The notes: generated from the letters alone by a model not told the origin. Shown: positions 8,242 through 17,623, counted from the first letter of the stretch. The stretch: 64,000 nucleotides of DNA from an uncultured Lachnospiraceae bacterium (GCA_934364805.1 CAKRMH010000003.1:62001-126000); one strand, 5' to 3'. Made by a program: numbers and translations.

Positions 8242-9371
8242 CGTCCCCTCCCATATTCTTCGGACATCCAAGTGATAACCACTTCAGATAACCGTTAATA
8301 AACGGATCGATTGCTCCATCCATGACAGCATCCACATTGCCGGACTCCACTCCGGTTCTGTGATCCTTGACCATCGTATATGGCTGCATCACGTAGGAAC
8401 GGATCTGGTTGCCCCAGCCGATCTCTGTTACTTCACCACGGATTCCTGCTGCTTTTTCAGCATTCTCCTGCTGTTTTAAAAGATACAGCTTTGCTTTTAA
8501 CATCTGCATTGCTTTGTCCTTATTCATATGCTGGGAACGTTCATTCTGACACTGTACCACGATCCCTGTCGGAAGATGGGTGATACGGATTGCCGATGAT
8601 GTTTTATTGATATGCTGTCCGCCGGCACCGCTTGAACGGTACGTATCCACACGGATATCGTCATCGTTGATCTCAACATCAAGATCCTCTTTAATATCCG
8701 GCATAACATCACAGGATACGAAGGATGTCTGACGTTTTCCAGCCGCATTAAACGGTGATATACGGACCAGACGATGCACGCCCCTTTCGGACTTCATGTA
8801 ACCATATGCATTCTCTCCGTTGATCTGGAAAGTGATGGACTTGATCCCGGCCTCATCACCGTCAAGGGAATCCAGCACTTCAAGGGAAAATCCTTTCTTG
8901 TCAGCCCATTTGGAATACATACGGAACAGCATCTGTGCCCAGTCACAGGACTCTGTGCCGCCCGCACCTGCATGGAGCGATACGATTGCATTATCTCCGT
9001 CATATTCTCCGGATAAAAGTGTTTTCATGCGGATCGCATCATATGTCTGGATAAATTCATCCAGCATCTCCTGGATCTCAGGAATCAGGGCTTCATCATT
9101 CTCCTCATATCCCATCTCGATCATAGTCTCAATATCTTCATATTGCTGTGCAAGTGCTGCATAAGTCGAAACATCGTCTTTCAGGCTCTTCAGCTCTTTC
9201 ATTTTATTTTGTGAGACAACCGGATCATTCCAGAAATCCGCTGCCTCCATCTCGCGTTCTAGCTCCTGGATCTTCTGCTCTTTGCCAGCCAGGTCAAAGT
9301 GAATCCCTCACTTCCTGCAGCGGAGCTTTGTAAGTGCCAAGCACGCTCTTGAAATTATCTAATTCAACCAC
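8234..9371 (-). CDS. prfB: Peptide chain release factor 2, with programmed +1 frameshift
   Basis: RF2 ends translation at UGA and UAA. The gene is split into two frames. A 25-codon first part starts at GTG 9371 (behind AGAGGTG) and runs to CTT at 9299-9297, directly followed by in-frame TGA (9296-9294). Skipping one T continues as GAC CTG GCT to the stop at 8234. This CTTTGA slippery site, with GAGGG just upstream, is the classical autoregulatory RF2 frameshift. The total is about 378 residues, with RF motifs including the GGQ loop in SSGAGGQHINKTSSAI. It is followed directly by the Tim44-like gene. Confidence 0.95.
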
Positions 9372-9496
9372 AGAATCACCTCTTTCTTATCACAATCGTC
9401 TGATTTTTGTCATCGATATTATCATATCATATTTTTATTATGTGGCAAAGCACGTTATCGGCTTACACATAATTTTAAGGTTTTGCTCATTTCTGA

Positions 9497-9982
9497 TTAA
9501 GCTTTTGTTCTACGCTTCTGTACCAGATGTATCAGTCCGTATAACAGAAGCATTGCGATCACGGCTCCGATCGTGTCAATACACACATCACTGAACTGAC
9601 CGCTTCGTCCTGCGACAAACAGCTGGTGGAATTCATCCGTAGATGCATACACAAACACATACACTACGGCGATCTGATAACGCAGCCTGCACACACGCAT
9701 TCCATAGCTTCCCAGCATTCCAAATACAAGTAATGCCAGGATCGCATATTCTGTCATATGTGCGCATTTCCGGACCGGATATTCAATTTTCTTTGCATAA
9801 TCCGTCACGATCTCCTCTGACCAGTTCTGATGTCCGATCTCATTGACCGTCTCTACGATGTCTATGCTGACACGTGTGCTAAGCCCGGTGGACTGCTCTG
9901 CTTTCTGCCCGGAAAATCCAAAGACCAGGCACATCCAGAGGATCACAGCTGCCGTGGAAACAATACGAAACAGCCATTTCAT
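9497..9982 (-). CDS. VanZ family membrane protein
   Basis: A 161-residue protein with about four membrane helices. It has the VanZ signature KCAHMTEYAILALLVF and a DEFHQLFVAGRSGQFSDVCI motif. VanZ proteins modulate glycopeptide response in some species, but most chromosomal members have no known function. Two ATGs lie close together (9988 and 9982); GGGAGG is only 3 nt from the first and 9 nt from the second, so 9982 is preferred. It sits between the S41 protease and prfB on the same strand. Confidence 0.85.
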   Translation of the reverse strand: MKWLFRIVSTAAVILWMCLVFGFSGQKAEQSTGLSTRVSIDIVETVNEIGHQNWSEEIVTDYAKKIEYPVRKCAHMTEYAILALLVFGMLGSYGMRVCRLRYQIAVVYVFVYASTDEFHQLFVAGRSGQFSDVCIDTIGAVIAMLLLYGLIHLVQKRRTKA

Positions 9983-10023
9983 GCTCATGTTCCTCCCTTT
10001 ATTCTCATTATGCAAAATATTTC

Positions 10024-11331
10024 TTACTGTTTAGAAAGAACTTCGATGGCTTTCTGGATCTGATTATCAAGATCTACCGAGTATTCATCATTCTCGCCGC
10101 CCATAAACTGATATTCCAGTTCAATATCCGGTTCAATTCCGACTCCATGAATATAATTGCCGTCCGGTGTAAAATATTTGGCCGTTGTAATCTTGATCGC
10201 ATCGCCTTCCGGCAGTGAAAATACCGTCTGGACGATTCCTTTTCCAAAGGTCTTTGTTCCGATCAGTGTACCATAGTTATAGTCTTTGATTGCTCCTGCA
10301 AAAATCTCCGATGCACTTGCACTGTTCTGGTCTACAAGTACTGCGATCGGCATGTCAAGATATGTATCTCCGCTTGAAGTATAATCCTGGCGATTCCCAT
10401 ATTTATCTTCGGTGTATACAACGGTTCCTTCCGGCAGGATATCATCAAGGATTGCCACAACAGAATCTACCAGTCCTCCTCCATTGCCACGAACATCAAC
10501 GATCAGTGACTGAGCCCCCTGATCCTTAAGGGATGACAGTGCACTCTCAAACTGCTCTGCTGTTTTGCTCTGGAATTCTGAAATCTGGATATATCCGATA
10601 TTGTTCTCAAGCATCTGGCTGGAAACGCTCGGAAGCTCTACATTTTTACGTTCTACATCAAGTTCCAGTGTTTCTTCGGTTGACGGGCGGTAGATTTCAA
10701 GGTGGACCGTTGTTCCTTCCTCACCACGGATCAGTTTTACAAAATCGGTAAGTTCCATGCTGGTTGCATCCGTTCCATCCGCAGATACAATGACATCATC
10801 TTTTTTCAGTCCTGCCTCTTCGGAAGGTGTTCCCTCATAGATCTTGGTGATGGTGACCTGCATCGTGTCTTTGTCCTGGGCAAGTGCTGCTCCGATTCCA
10901 TAATAAGTTCCTGATGTGCTCAGCTGCTGCTCCTTATATTCCTCTGCCGTATAATATGCAGAATATTTATCGCCAAGGCCGGATACCACACCTTCCAGCA
11001 ATCCATCCTGTACATCCTGCACATCATAGTCTTCATAATAATAAAGATCCATATAATTGGTCAGTTCATCAACCTTATCAACGGTATCCTGATCCAGCAG
11101 TTTCGTGTTTTTTACCTTGGAAGCACCTTTGCTTCCGATGACCATCTGGTAATTTCCTGCCTTACAGATTCCAAATGTTCCGCCGACCAGAATAACAGCT
11201 GCGGCTGCAATTCCCACAACCACGCCTGCGGCAAATCCCGGTTTCTTTCTTTTCTTTTTTCCTGCATCACCATATAAGTCCGACTGCAGGTTCTGTTCTG
11301 TTATCTGATTATCCTGTTCCATGTCATTCAT
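10024..11331 (-). CDS. S41 family C-terminal processing protease (CtpA/CtpB-like)
   Basis: A 435-residue serine protease anchored by an N-terminal helix (residues ~33-55). It has a PDZ domain near 125-205 that gates substrates and an S41 protease domain in the C-terminal half. The Ser-Lys dyad is visible as SASEIFAGAIKDY and TKTFGKGIVQ. Such enzymes trim envelope proteins, including peptidoglycan hydrolase regulators. Its position downstream of ftsE, ftsX and an M23 hydrolase recalls the ctpB-ftsEX grouping of bacilli and suggests it acts on that cell-wall system (inference). Confidence 0.93.
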   Translation of the reverse strand: MNDMEQDNQITEQNLQSDLYGDAGKKKRKKPGFAAGVVVGIAAAAVILVGGTFGICKAGNYQMVIGSKGASKVKNTKLLDQDTVDKVDELTNYMDLYYYEDYDVQDVQDGLLEGVVSGLGDKYSAYYTAEEYKEQQLSTSGTYYGIGAALAQDKDTMQVTITKIYEGTPSEEAGLKKDDVIVSADGTDATSMELTDFVKLIRGEEGTTVHLEIYRPSTEETLELDVERKNVELPSVSSQMLENNIGYIQISEFQSKTAEQFESALSSLKDQGAQSLIVDVRGNGGGLVDSVVAILDDILPEGTVVYTEDKYGNRQDYTSSGDTYLDMPIAVLVDQNSASASEIFAGAIKDYNYGTLIGTKTFGKGIVQTVFSLPEGDAIKITTAKYFTPDGNYIHGVGIEPDIELEYQFMGGENDEYSVDLDNQIQKAIEVLSKQ

Positions 11332-11439
11332 TCTGCTATTTCCTTCCTGTCTTCCAGATTGTTACAATGTTAATTGCATTTTACCACAAAAGTGTGGGGT
11401 TTTTCTATAAATTTAGGATAACAAAAGGCGGCTTTCCTT

Positions 11440-11664
11440 CTATGTTGTGGTAAACCAATTACACAAAGCAGTGCCGATTATGTTCCGTTGTACGAAAATA
11501 AGGAAGAATTTAGAGCATAGAAAAACAGCAGCACATGCTACTGCAAGGTATAACCCTGTCAGCTCTTTGTTAGCTGCTGTTTCAGAATAATCGGTTTGCT
11601 GATTTCTTCCTGCGGTTTGCTCATTGCATTGCTTACCTTTCTCGATAAGAGAAATAAGCGTAAG
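11440..11664 (-). other. Intergenic remainder downstream of the small RNA
   Basis: This stretch holds a hairpin (CTTAC...GTAAG around TTTCTC/GAGAAA, about 11635-11664). It also carries the second copy of a 13-bp direct repeat AAGAGAAATAAGC (11647-11659; first copy 11711-11723). Reading frames of up to 137 codons cross it, but none has a convincing ribosome site or a recognisable family. One short frame (MSKPQEEISKPIILK, about 20 codons) is possible. Confidence 0.3.
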
Positions 11665-11785
11665 TAAAAAATTGCCCGCCCTGTTCGCAACAGGACGGGC
11701 GTCTCTATAAAAGAGAAATAAGCTCGCTTGGGAAACTCCATCTTTGGAGTGGGGTTCCTTTGAGGCATCTGCTGGTAACAGATGC
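11665..11785 (-). ncRNA. Candidate small RNA of about 120 nt
   Basis: An independent transcription unit is visible on the minus strand. A promoter at 11791-11819 is followed by three hairpins. The first is GGCATCTG/CAGATGCC (11764-11786). The second is GGAA..CTCC/GGAG..TTCC (11731-11758). The third is a strong terminator, GCCCGTCCTGTT-GCG-AACAGGGCGGGC, ending in AATTTTTT (11665-11700). No open frame with a ribosome site fits inside. It matches no RNA family known to me (6S, SRP, tmRNA and common riboswitch motifs were considered). It lies between an M23 hydrolase gene and an S41 protease gene. Confidence 0.6.
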
Positions 11786-11790
11786 CTTTC

Positions 11791-11819
11791 TTTATATTTA
11801 ATATAACATAGTCTGCCAA
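11791..11819 (-). promoter_or_regulatory. Promoter of the candidate small RNA
   Basis: TTGGCA (11814-11819), exactly 17 bp, then TATAAA (11791-11796). The predicted start is within a few bases of the first hairpin of the small RNA. It lies just past the stop codon of the M23 gene. Confidence 0.65.
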
Positions 11820-11834
11820 TGATTTCAACTTTAT

Positions 11835-13205
11835 TTATCTTAGATAATTCCACGGATTCACATAGACGCCATTCACGCTGACGCCAAAATGCAGATGATT
11901 TCCGGTGGAAAGTCCGGTGCTCCCTACCTGGGCAATGGTCTGTCCTGCGGTCACACGGTCTCCGACCGATACCAGTCTTGCCGAGTTGTGCATATATACG
12001 GAATACACTCCGCCCCCATGATCAATGATGATCATATTTCCTGCGGTTGTGGAAAGTCTTGATGTAATCACCTTTCCGTCTGCTGCCGCAAGAACACTGC
12101 TTCCATATGGTGCAGCTATATCGATTCCATTGTGGTTCGCACCTGCACCAGCAATTGGTACTTCACGATATCCATAATCGCTGCTGATCACTCTGGATGC
12201 CGGAACCGGCCATACAAATGCACCGGTCGGCGCCGTAGAAGAGCTTCCGCTTCCCGATGTCGAGCCGGAACCGCTTCCGCCCGAAGTATTGCCGGAAGAA
12301 GCATTATTATTTCCATCCGAGGAAGAACTGTTATTGCCGCTGCCGGAAGTATTCGTTGTTGTGTTTCCACTGGAAGCATTCCCGGCATCTGCGGTCTGCT
12401 GTGCCTGCTTTTCTTCCTCTTCCTTGCGCGCTGCCGCTTCGGCAGCTTCCTGAGCCAGGCGCTCTGCTTCTGCCGCCTGAATGGCCGCAAGTACTTCATT
12501 CTGGGCCTGTACCTCAGCTTCATAGGATTGCGCCAGCTGTTCTGCCTCATCCAGATTACCTGAGATTGACGCAAGTTCGCTTTCTTTTCGTGAAAGCATG
12601 GACGCAACTGCCTCCTGATCCTGCTCAACCTCTTCTTTCATAGCCTGAAGTTCTTCGTATTCTTTCTGCAGTGTTTCCTCCGCATTGGAAAGCTCTGCAA
12701 CAGAACTCTCATACTCTGTCAGCTTGTCCCTGTCATATGCTGTGACCCTGGAAAAATATTCGGCCATATTAACAAAATCGGCCAGACTTCCCGATGTCAG
12801 CATCATCTCCAGCACCGTAGTCTGACCATTCTCATACATGAACTGAATCCGCTTTTTCATCTCTGCATACTGGGCATTCACCGTCTCTCTTGCTGCATTT
12901 ACTGCGTCCTGAGAGACCAGAATCTGCTGGTTTTTGTCTGCCAGCTGATTCTGCAGTGTTGTAATCTGGTTTGAAATATCGGAAAGCTGTTTATTCAGCT
13001 CCGTGATCTTGTCTTCTGCAGCATCCTGTGACGAACTCAGTTCATCGATCAGCGCTTCCGCCTGTGTCAAAGACTGTTCCAGTTTTGCTTTCTTATCTTT
13101 TGCTTCGGACAACGATTCTCCATAAACGGAAAAAACCATCGTTCCCGTAAGCACCGATACAAGCATTACCGACAGGATCCTGCGGATATATTTCATTTTG
13201 TTCAT
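11835..13205 (-). CDS. M23 murein hydrolase with coiled coil (EnvC/PcsB-type partner of FtsEX)
   Basis: A 456-residue exported protein. A signal peptide (residues ~1-30) is followed by a long coiled coil at ~30-255. A Ser/Gly/Asn-rich linker spans ~270-330, and an M23 endopeptidase domain lies at ~335-456. The zinc ligands are intact (HNGIDIAAPYG, YMHNS, HLHFG), so this is a likely active enzyme rather than a degenerate activator. It starts 3 bp after ftsX. FtsEX commonly drives coiled-coil peptidoglycan hydrolases or their activators across the membrane, so this is the probable FtsX partner (inference from context). Confidence 0.93.
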   Translation of the reverse strand: MNKMKYIRRILSVMLVSVLTGTMVFSVYGESLSEAKDKKAKLEQSLTQAEALIDELSSSQDAAEDKITELNKQLSDISNQITTLQNQLADKNQQILVSQDAVNAARETVNAQYAEMKKRIQFMYENGQTTVLEMMLTSGSLADFVNMAEYFSRVTAYDRDKLTEYESSVAELSNAEETLQKEYEELQAMKEEVEQDQEAVASMLSRKESELASISGNLDEAEQLAQSYEAEVQAQNEVLAAIQAAEAERLAQEAAEAAARKEEEEKQAQQTADAGNASSGNTTTNTSGSGNNSSSSDGNNNASSGNTSGGSGSGSTSGSGSSSTAPTGAFVWPVPASRVISSDYGYREVPIAGAGANHNGIDIAAPYGSSVLAAADGKVITSRLSTTAGNMIIIDHGGGVYSVYMHNSARLVSVGDRVTAGQTIAQVGSTGLSTGNHLHFGVSVNGVYVNPWNYLR

Positions 13206-13208
13206 ACA

Positions 13209-14117
13209 TTAAACCTTTAAATGTTTACGAATCGTTATCATACTTCCAAAGAAACCAATTCCGACTCCAAGAAGAAGCGCAACCGGAATCAGCGTATGGA
13301 ATACTGTTTTGGTCGAAATAAAGCTCATCATAGATCCGATAAAACTGAACTTCTGACTGATATATATGATAATACGGTCATACATAAAATACAAAAGTGC
13401 AAGCGGAATAGCCGCCCCCACAAGACCGATCACGATACCTTCTACAATAAACGGAGCACGCACCAGAAAATCGGTCGCTCCGATCAGTTTCATAATCGCA
13501 ATCTCCTCACGTCTTACGGAAATACCCACGGTAACCGTATTGCTGATCAAAAATACTGCAACACCTAACAGGATCAGAATGATTCCGGCTGATACATACC
13601 CGATCAGTTTATTAAAATCTGTCAATGTATTTGCCACCGCTTCAGACTGGTTTACCTCGCGCACCCCGTCCAGTGACTGCAGATATGTAACAAGTGATTC
13701 CTGCATGGAGACGTCATTCAGATAAATCTGATAACTTGCAGAATTGGCAAGTGGATTGTCCTGTGCAAACCCTTCAGCAAGATCCTCATGTCCTTCAAAA
13801 TATACTTTCTTAAAATTCTCCCATGCTTCATCCGCTGACAGATAATCACATTTTGCAACTTCCGCACGGCTTCGGATCTGATCCCCGATCTGCTGGATCT
13901 GCTCATCGGAAATTCCTTCATCAAAAAATACGGTTACTGCTACGCCTTCCTCTGCATCTTTTACCATCGAAGTAAAGTTTGAAACGAGGATGTAAAAAAG
14001 GCCGAACATGAAAATGCAGGCTGCCATCGTTGCGATGGATGCAAGAGAAAACATTTTATTTCTCCAGATGTTCTTAATTCCCTGTTTGAAGGAATAAAAT
14101 AAGGTATTAATTCTCAC
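13209..14117 (-). CDS. ftsX: Cell division ABC transporter permease FtsX
   Basis: Membrane subunit of FtsEX, which couples cytoplasmic ATP hydrolysis to activation of peptidoglycan hydrolases outside. The 302-residue product has one N-terminal membrane helix, an extracellular domain (~60-165) and three C-terminal helices. The frame opens further upstream (ATG 14129), but that ATG abuts a poor site. GTG at 14117 gives the usual N-terminus RINTLFYSFKQGIKNIWRNK and has AAGGATGGTGA upstream. It overlaps ftsE by 11 nt. Confidence 0.94.
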   Translation of the reverse strand: MRINTLFYSFKQGIKNIWRNKMFSLASIATMAACIFMFGLFYILVSNFTSMVKDAEEGVAVTVFFDEGISDEQIQQIGDQIRSRAEVAKCDYLSADEAWENFKKVYFEGHEDLAEGFAQDNPLANSASYQIYLNDVSMQESLVTYLQSLDGVREVNQSEAVANTLTDFNKLIGYVSAGIILILLGVAVFLISNTVTVGISVRREEIAIMKLIGATDFLVRAPFIVEGIVIGLVGAAIPLALLYFMYDRIIIYISQKFSFIGSMMSFISTKTVFHTLIPVALLLGVGIGFFGSMITIRKHLKV

Positions 14118-14790
14118 TGTAATCACCATCCTTACTGTCACTTACTACGACGCCTTTTTTAATTGTGATCACACGTTTTTTCATGACTTTTACAATCTCA
14201 AGGTTATGTGTTACGACAACAACTGTCGTGCCCTTCTCGTTGATCTCCTCAAGAAGCTTCATGATCTCCCAGGCATTATTGTTATCGAGGTTACCAGTCG
14301 GCTCATCTGCCATCAGGATCTTCGGCTCATTGACAAGCGCACGGGCGATCGCCACACGCTGCTGCTCACCACCGGATAGCTGTTTCGGAAAAGAACGGTA
14401 TTTGGCGGCAAGGCCTACCATGGAGAGCATTTGCGGTACACGCTTTTTGATATGCGCATTTGTCTCTCCGACAACCTTCTGTGCAAATGCAACATTATCG
14501 TAGACATTTCTGTCTTTTAACAAGCGGAAATCCTGAAATACAACACCAATGTTACGGCGGAATTTCGGGATTTGCTTACGTCTGATCTTCTTAAGATCTT
14601 TATTATTAATGGTTATGGTTCCTTCTGTCGGCTCCAGTTCCTTCAAAAGAAGCTTGATCAGTGTTGATTTACCTGATCCGCTGTCGCCGACAACGAACAC
14701 GAATTCACCTTCTTCTATCTCAAGGTTCACATCATTCAGCGCCGGCACTCCAGCCTGGTATGCCTTGCTGACATGTTCAAGTTTAATCAT
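14107..14790 (-). CDS. ftsE: Cell division ATP-binding protein FtsE
   Basis: ATPase of the FtsEX complex. The 227-residue protein has Walker A GDSGSGKSTL (~35), signature LSGGEQQRVAIARAL (~138) and Walker B ILMADEPTG (~160), followed by the switch histidine in VVVVTHN. AAGGAG precedes the start. It lies 17 bp downstream of a CdaR-type regulator gene and overlaps ftsX. Confidence 0.96.
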   Translation of the reverse strand: MIKLEHVSKAYQAGVPALNDVNLEIEEGEFVFVVGDSGSGKSTLIKLLLKELEPTEGTITINNKDLKKIRRKQIPKFRRNIGVVFQDFRLLKDRNVYDNVAFAQKVVGETNAHIKKRVPQMLSMVGLAAKYRSFPKQLSGGEQQRVAIARALVNEPKILMADEPTGNLDNNNAWEIMKLLEEINEKGTTVVVVTHNLEIVKVMKKRVITIKKGVVVSDSKDGDYSEN

Positions 14791-14807
14791 TGCTATCTCC
14801 TTACTTA

Positions 14808-15896
14808 TTAATAATCCAATGACTCCATATATTTCATATATTTTACTACCATAAGTGCGATCTTAAATGTGATCGCATCTTCAAACACGCGAAGATCCAG
14901 TCCGGTGCTCTTCTGAAGCTTGTCCAGACGGTATACAAGTGTATTTCTGTGGATGTACAGCTGTCTGGATGTCTCGGAAACATTCAGGCTGTTCTCAAAG
15001 AATTTATTGATCGTAGTAAGAAGTTCCTCATCAAAATCATCCGGCGATCTGCCATCAAAGATCTCTTTGATAAACATCTTGCAAAGCGGGATCGGAAGCT
15101 GGTAGATCAGTCGTCCAATTCCAAGCTGTGAATATGCGATCACGTCTTTCTCTTCAAAGAAGATCTTGCCTACATCCAGTGCCATACGCGCTTCTTTGTA
15201 GGAACGTGAAACTTCTTTGATCTCATGTACGATGGTTCCGTATGCAATATGAATATTGCAGTCTGAGTCTGACTTAAATAAATTAATAATAACGTCTGCA
15301 GTCTTATTCAGATCGTCATAGGTTTCATTATCTGCAAGTTCTTTGACCACGATGATATTCTTCTCATCCACTGCTGTGACAAAATCTTTGGATTTGCCGC
15401 CAAACAGTCCCCGGATCTTCTCGAGTTCATTTCCGTCCTTCTCACGGTTCGTCTCTACGATAAATACCACTCTGCGCACTTCGGTCTCAATATGAAGCTT
15501 CTTGGCACGGTTGTAGATATCCACAAGAAGAAGATTGTCCAGAAGAAGATTCTTGATAAAGTTATCTTTGTCAAAGCGCTCTTTATATGCGACCAGAAGG
15601 TTCTGGATCTGGAAGCTTGCGATCTTCCCAATCATATACACATCGTCGCTGTCCCCATAAGCGAGAAGGATGTACTCCAACTGATGATCATCAAAAACCT
15701 TAAAAAACTGACAGCCTCCCACCACCTGTGAATCTGCGGGAGAACCGACAAATGCCTGTGCAGGCGCTACAAACTGTTCTGCATCCGGAAAAGTTGCCGC
15801 AAGGATCTTGCCTTCCACGTCAATCACGCAAAGATCCGTACGGGTAATCCCTTTGAGCCCGTCGATTGTATTCTGAAGTATCTGATTGGAAATCAT
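14808..15896 (-). CDS. CdaR/PucR family transcriptional regulator
   Basis: A 362-residue regulator. The N-terminal ~130 residues resemble a sugar-diacid recognition domain (ILQNTIDGLKGITRTDLCVI). A GGDEF-like middle region follows, and the C-terminus is a PucR-type helix-turn-helix (NVSETSRQLYIHRNTLVYRLDKLQKSTG). AAGGAGCG precedes the ATG. It is unusual that a regulator type tied to carbohydrate diacid use is the first gene of the ftsEX run. No diacid catabolic genes are seen nearby, so the ligand and targets are unknown. Confidence 0.88.
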   Translation of the reverse strand: MISNQILQNTIDGLKGITRTDLCVIDVEGKILAATFPDAEQFVAPAQAFVGSPADSQVVGGCQFFKVFDDHQLEYILLAYGDSDDVYMIGKIASFQIQNLLVAYKERFDKDNFIKNLLLDNLLLVDIYNRAKKLHIETEVRRVVFIVETNREKDGNELEKIRGLFGGKSKDFVTAVDEKNIIVVKELADNETYDDLNKTADVIINLFKSDSDCNIHIAYGTIVHEIKEVSRSYKEARMALDVGKIFFEEKDVIAYSQLGIGRLIYQLPIPLCKMFIKEIFDGRSPDDFDEELLTTINKFFENSLNVSETSRQLYIHRNTLVYRLDKLQKSTGLDLRVFEDAITFKIALMVVKYMKYMESLDY

Positions 15897-15974
15897 AGTT
15901 TACGCTCCTTCTCAAATTTATTTGCGATTTGCATAAATACCAATTCTTATTTTATAGCATAAATACAAAAAAAG

Positions 15975-16015
15975 AAAGAGGTAATGTGCATTTTTTATGC
16001 AATTCCTCTTTTTTT
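15975..16015. terminator. Bidirectional terminator
   Basis: AAAGAGG-T-AATGTGCAT pairs with ATGCAATTCCTCTTT, with long T tracts on both strands. It ends the tagA-like/yitT transcript on the minus strand. A second weaker palindrome (TTGGTAA...TTACCAA, 16026-16056) lies between it and the yitT stop. Confidence 0.75.
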
Positions 16016-16074
16016 CTTAAAAATACTTGGTAAATTTTCACTAGTAAAACTTACCAAAGTGACAATTCTTTCCT

Positions 16075-16947
16075 TTATTCTTCCGCATATTCTAAAAATC
16101 CTTCGCCTAAAACCTCACGAACATCGGAAACGATAACAAATGCTTTTGGGTCAATTTCCACAACAAGCTCTTTTAATGCGACAATCTCCTTCTGTGATAC
16201 TACACAATAGAGTACGCACTTTTCGTTCTGTGTGTACATACCCCTTGCCTTAAGCCCGGTAACACCTCTGTCAAGATCCTCAAGAATCGCCTTAGCCACT
16301 TCATCATGCCGGTCTGTAATAATGTATGCCGCTTTGGAGTACTTAAATCCCTCCATGATCGCATCGGATACTTTTGCCATGCAGAATACCGCAGCGATCG
16401 CATACAGTGCCGGCCTTAAACCAAACACATACATTCCGATCAGAACGATCGAACCGTCCAGGATCTGCATGATACGAACGATCGAACAATGTCTGACATA
16501 AGACTGGATCAGTGTGGCAACCATATCGGTTCCACCCGTCGTTGCCTTGGATCTGAGTACCAGTCCCATACCTGCCCCCTCAAGTACACCTCCAAAAATA
16601 GCTGCAAGTGTATAATCCCCCTGCGTCAGATCAACAGAAGGAATGATATACAGCCATACGGAAAGCATCACTGTACCAAACAGAGTTCGGCCGATAAACT
16701 TTTTTCCAAGACGGAGATATCCGATAATAAAAACCGGGGCATTCAATATAAGGTTTGTGATCCAGAGCGGAATTCCGCCTTCTATGAACATAGAGGATAC
16801 GCTTTTAATAATAATGGATAAACCGGTAAATCCTCCGATGACCAGTCCAATCGGATCGTAAATGCACTGACACGCAAACGCCATCAGTGCCGTTCCGATT
16901 ATAACCGATATATATTCAACTGCTATTTGTTTCTTTTTGTTACTCAT
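16075..16947 (-). CDS. YitT family membrane protein (DUF2179)
   Basis: A 290-residue protein with about five membrane helices in the first ~195 residues and a soluble C-terminal DUF2179 domain (IITDRHDEVAKAILEDLDRGVTGLKARG). This is the standard architecture of the large Firmicute YitT/YebE/YqfU family, whose substrates are unknown. The ATG at 16947 follows AAGGAAACAGGAA and overlaps the upstream glycosyltransferase-like gene by 8 nt. The ATG seven codons upstream has no ribosome site. Confidence 0.9.
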   Translation of the reverse strand: MSNKKKQIAVEYISVIIGTALMAFACQCIYDPIGLVIGGFTGLSIIIKSVSSMFIEGGIPLWITNLILNAPVFIIGYLRLGKKFIGRTLFGTVMLSVWLYIIPSVDLTQGDYTLAAIFGGVLEGAGMGLVLRSKATTGGTDMVATLIQSYVRHCSIVRIMQILDGSIVLIGMYVFGLRPALYAIAAVFCMAKVSDAIMEGFKYSKAAYIITDRHDEVAKAILEDLDRGVTGLKARGMYTQNEKCVLYCVVSQKEIVALKELVVEIDPKAFVIVSDVREVLGEGFLEYAEE

Positions 16948-17623
16948 TTCCTGTTTCCTTTTCCTCATAGCTGGTTATCGTATGTTCCAGCTTACGAAGA
17001 GAGATCATATTCCGGATAAAATGGATAAATCCATGTTTCTTTCTTGCGATCTTCTCGCTTCCCATTCCATACCAGAGTGTCGTACTTAATTTATTGCGAT
17101 TGTCCAGAAGGAAATATTCCTGTTCCGGTGTGGGCAGGATTGAGATCACGACATCCGGCGTGGCGGCATTGATCTCATTAACGATCGCATCTGTTGCACC
17201 AACACACTCATCCATCGCTTCCGCTCCCACAAATCTGCATTTCGGAAAATCCTCTTCGATCGTCTGAAGTGCCTGCTCCAATTCTTCTCTTGACTTTCCA
17301 AGAAGAAAGATTGATTTATGGTTTCGTTCAAGCCGCTTCAGCAGCTCAAAGTAAAAGTCATGATCCTCAATTTCTTTTTTTCGCTGAATAGAATTCTCAC
17401 CAACTGCATTTAATATTCCGGTCTCTGCAATTACAGAGTAATCCAGTTTCTCTAAGGATTCTCTCATGCGCTCATCCGTTTCTGCAAGAAGAAGCATCTG
17501 CATGTTCACTTCTTCAAGTGTTGTAAAAATCTGTCTGCTTATGTTTTTCTCTACCAGCATGATCGATTCGCGCACGGTGTAATTATCCACTTGAATTCCA
17601 GCAATATCTATCTTTTTAATCAT
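16940..17623 (-). CDS. WecG/TagA/CpsF family glycosyltransferase-like protein
   Basis: A 227-residue protein of the WecG/TagA fold, which adds N-acetylmannosamine-type sugars to lipid-linked intermediates in teichoic acid or polysaccharide synthesis. Visible family features are MIKKIDIAGIQVDNYTV at the N-terminus and the nucleotide-binding stretch KSIFLLGKSREELEQAL. The usual N-terminal Thr-His-Asp acceptor residues are not obvious, so this may be a divergent member with another activity. The ribosome site is weak; the promoter 70 bp upstream supports this start over the longer frame. Confidence 0.75.
   Translation of the reverse strand: MIKKIDIAGIQVDNYTVRESIMLVEKNISRQIFTTLEEVNMQMLLLAETDERMRESLEKLDYSVIAETGILNAVGENSIQRKKEIEDHDFYFELLKRLERNHKSIFLLGKSREELEQALQTIEEDFPKCRFVGAEAMDECVGATDAIVNEINAATPDVVISILPTPEQEYFLLDNRNKLSTTLWYGMGSEKIARKKHGFIHFIRNMISLRKLEHTITSYEEKETGNE

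Noticed and set aside
11440..11853. A 137-codon minus-strand frame
   Set aside because: It crosses the small RNA, its terminator and the end of the M23 gene; no ribosome site and no family resemblance.
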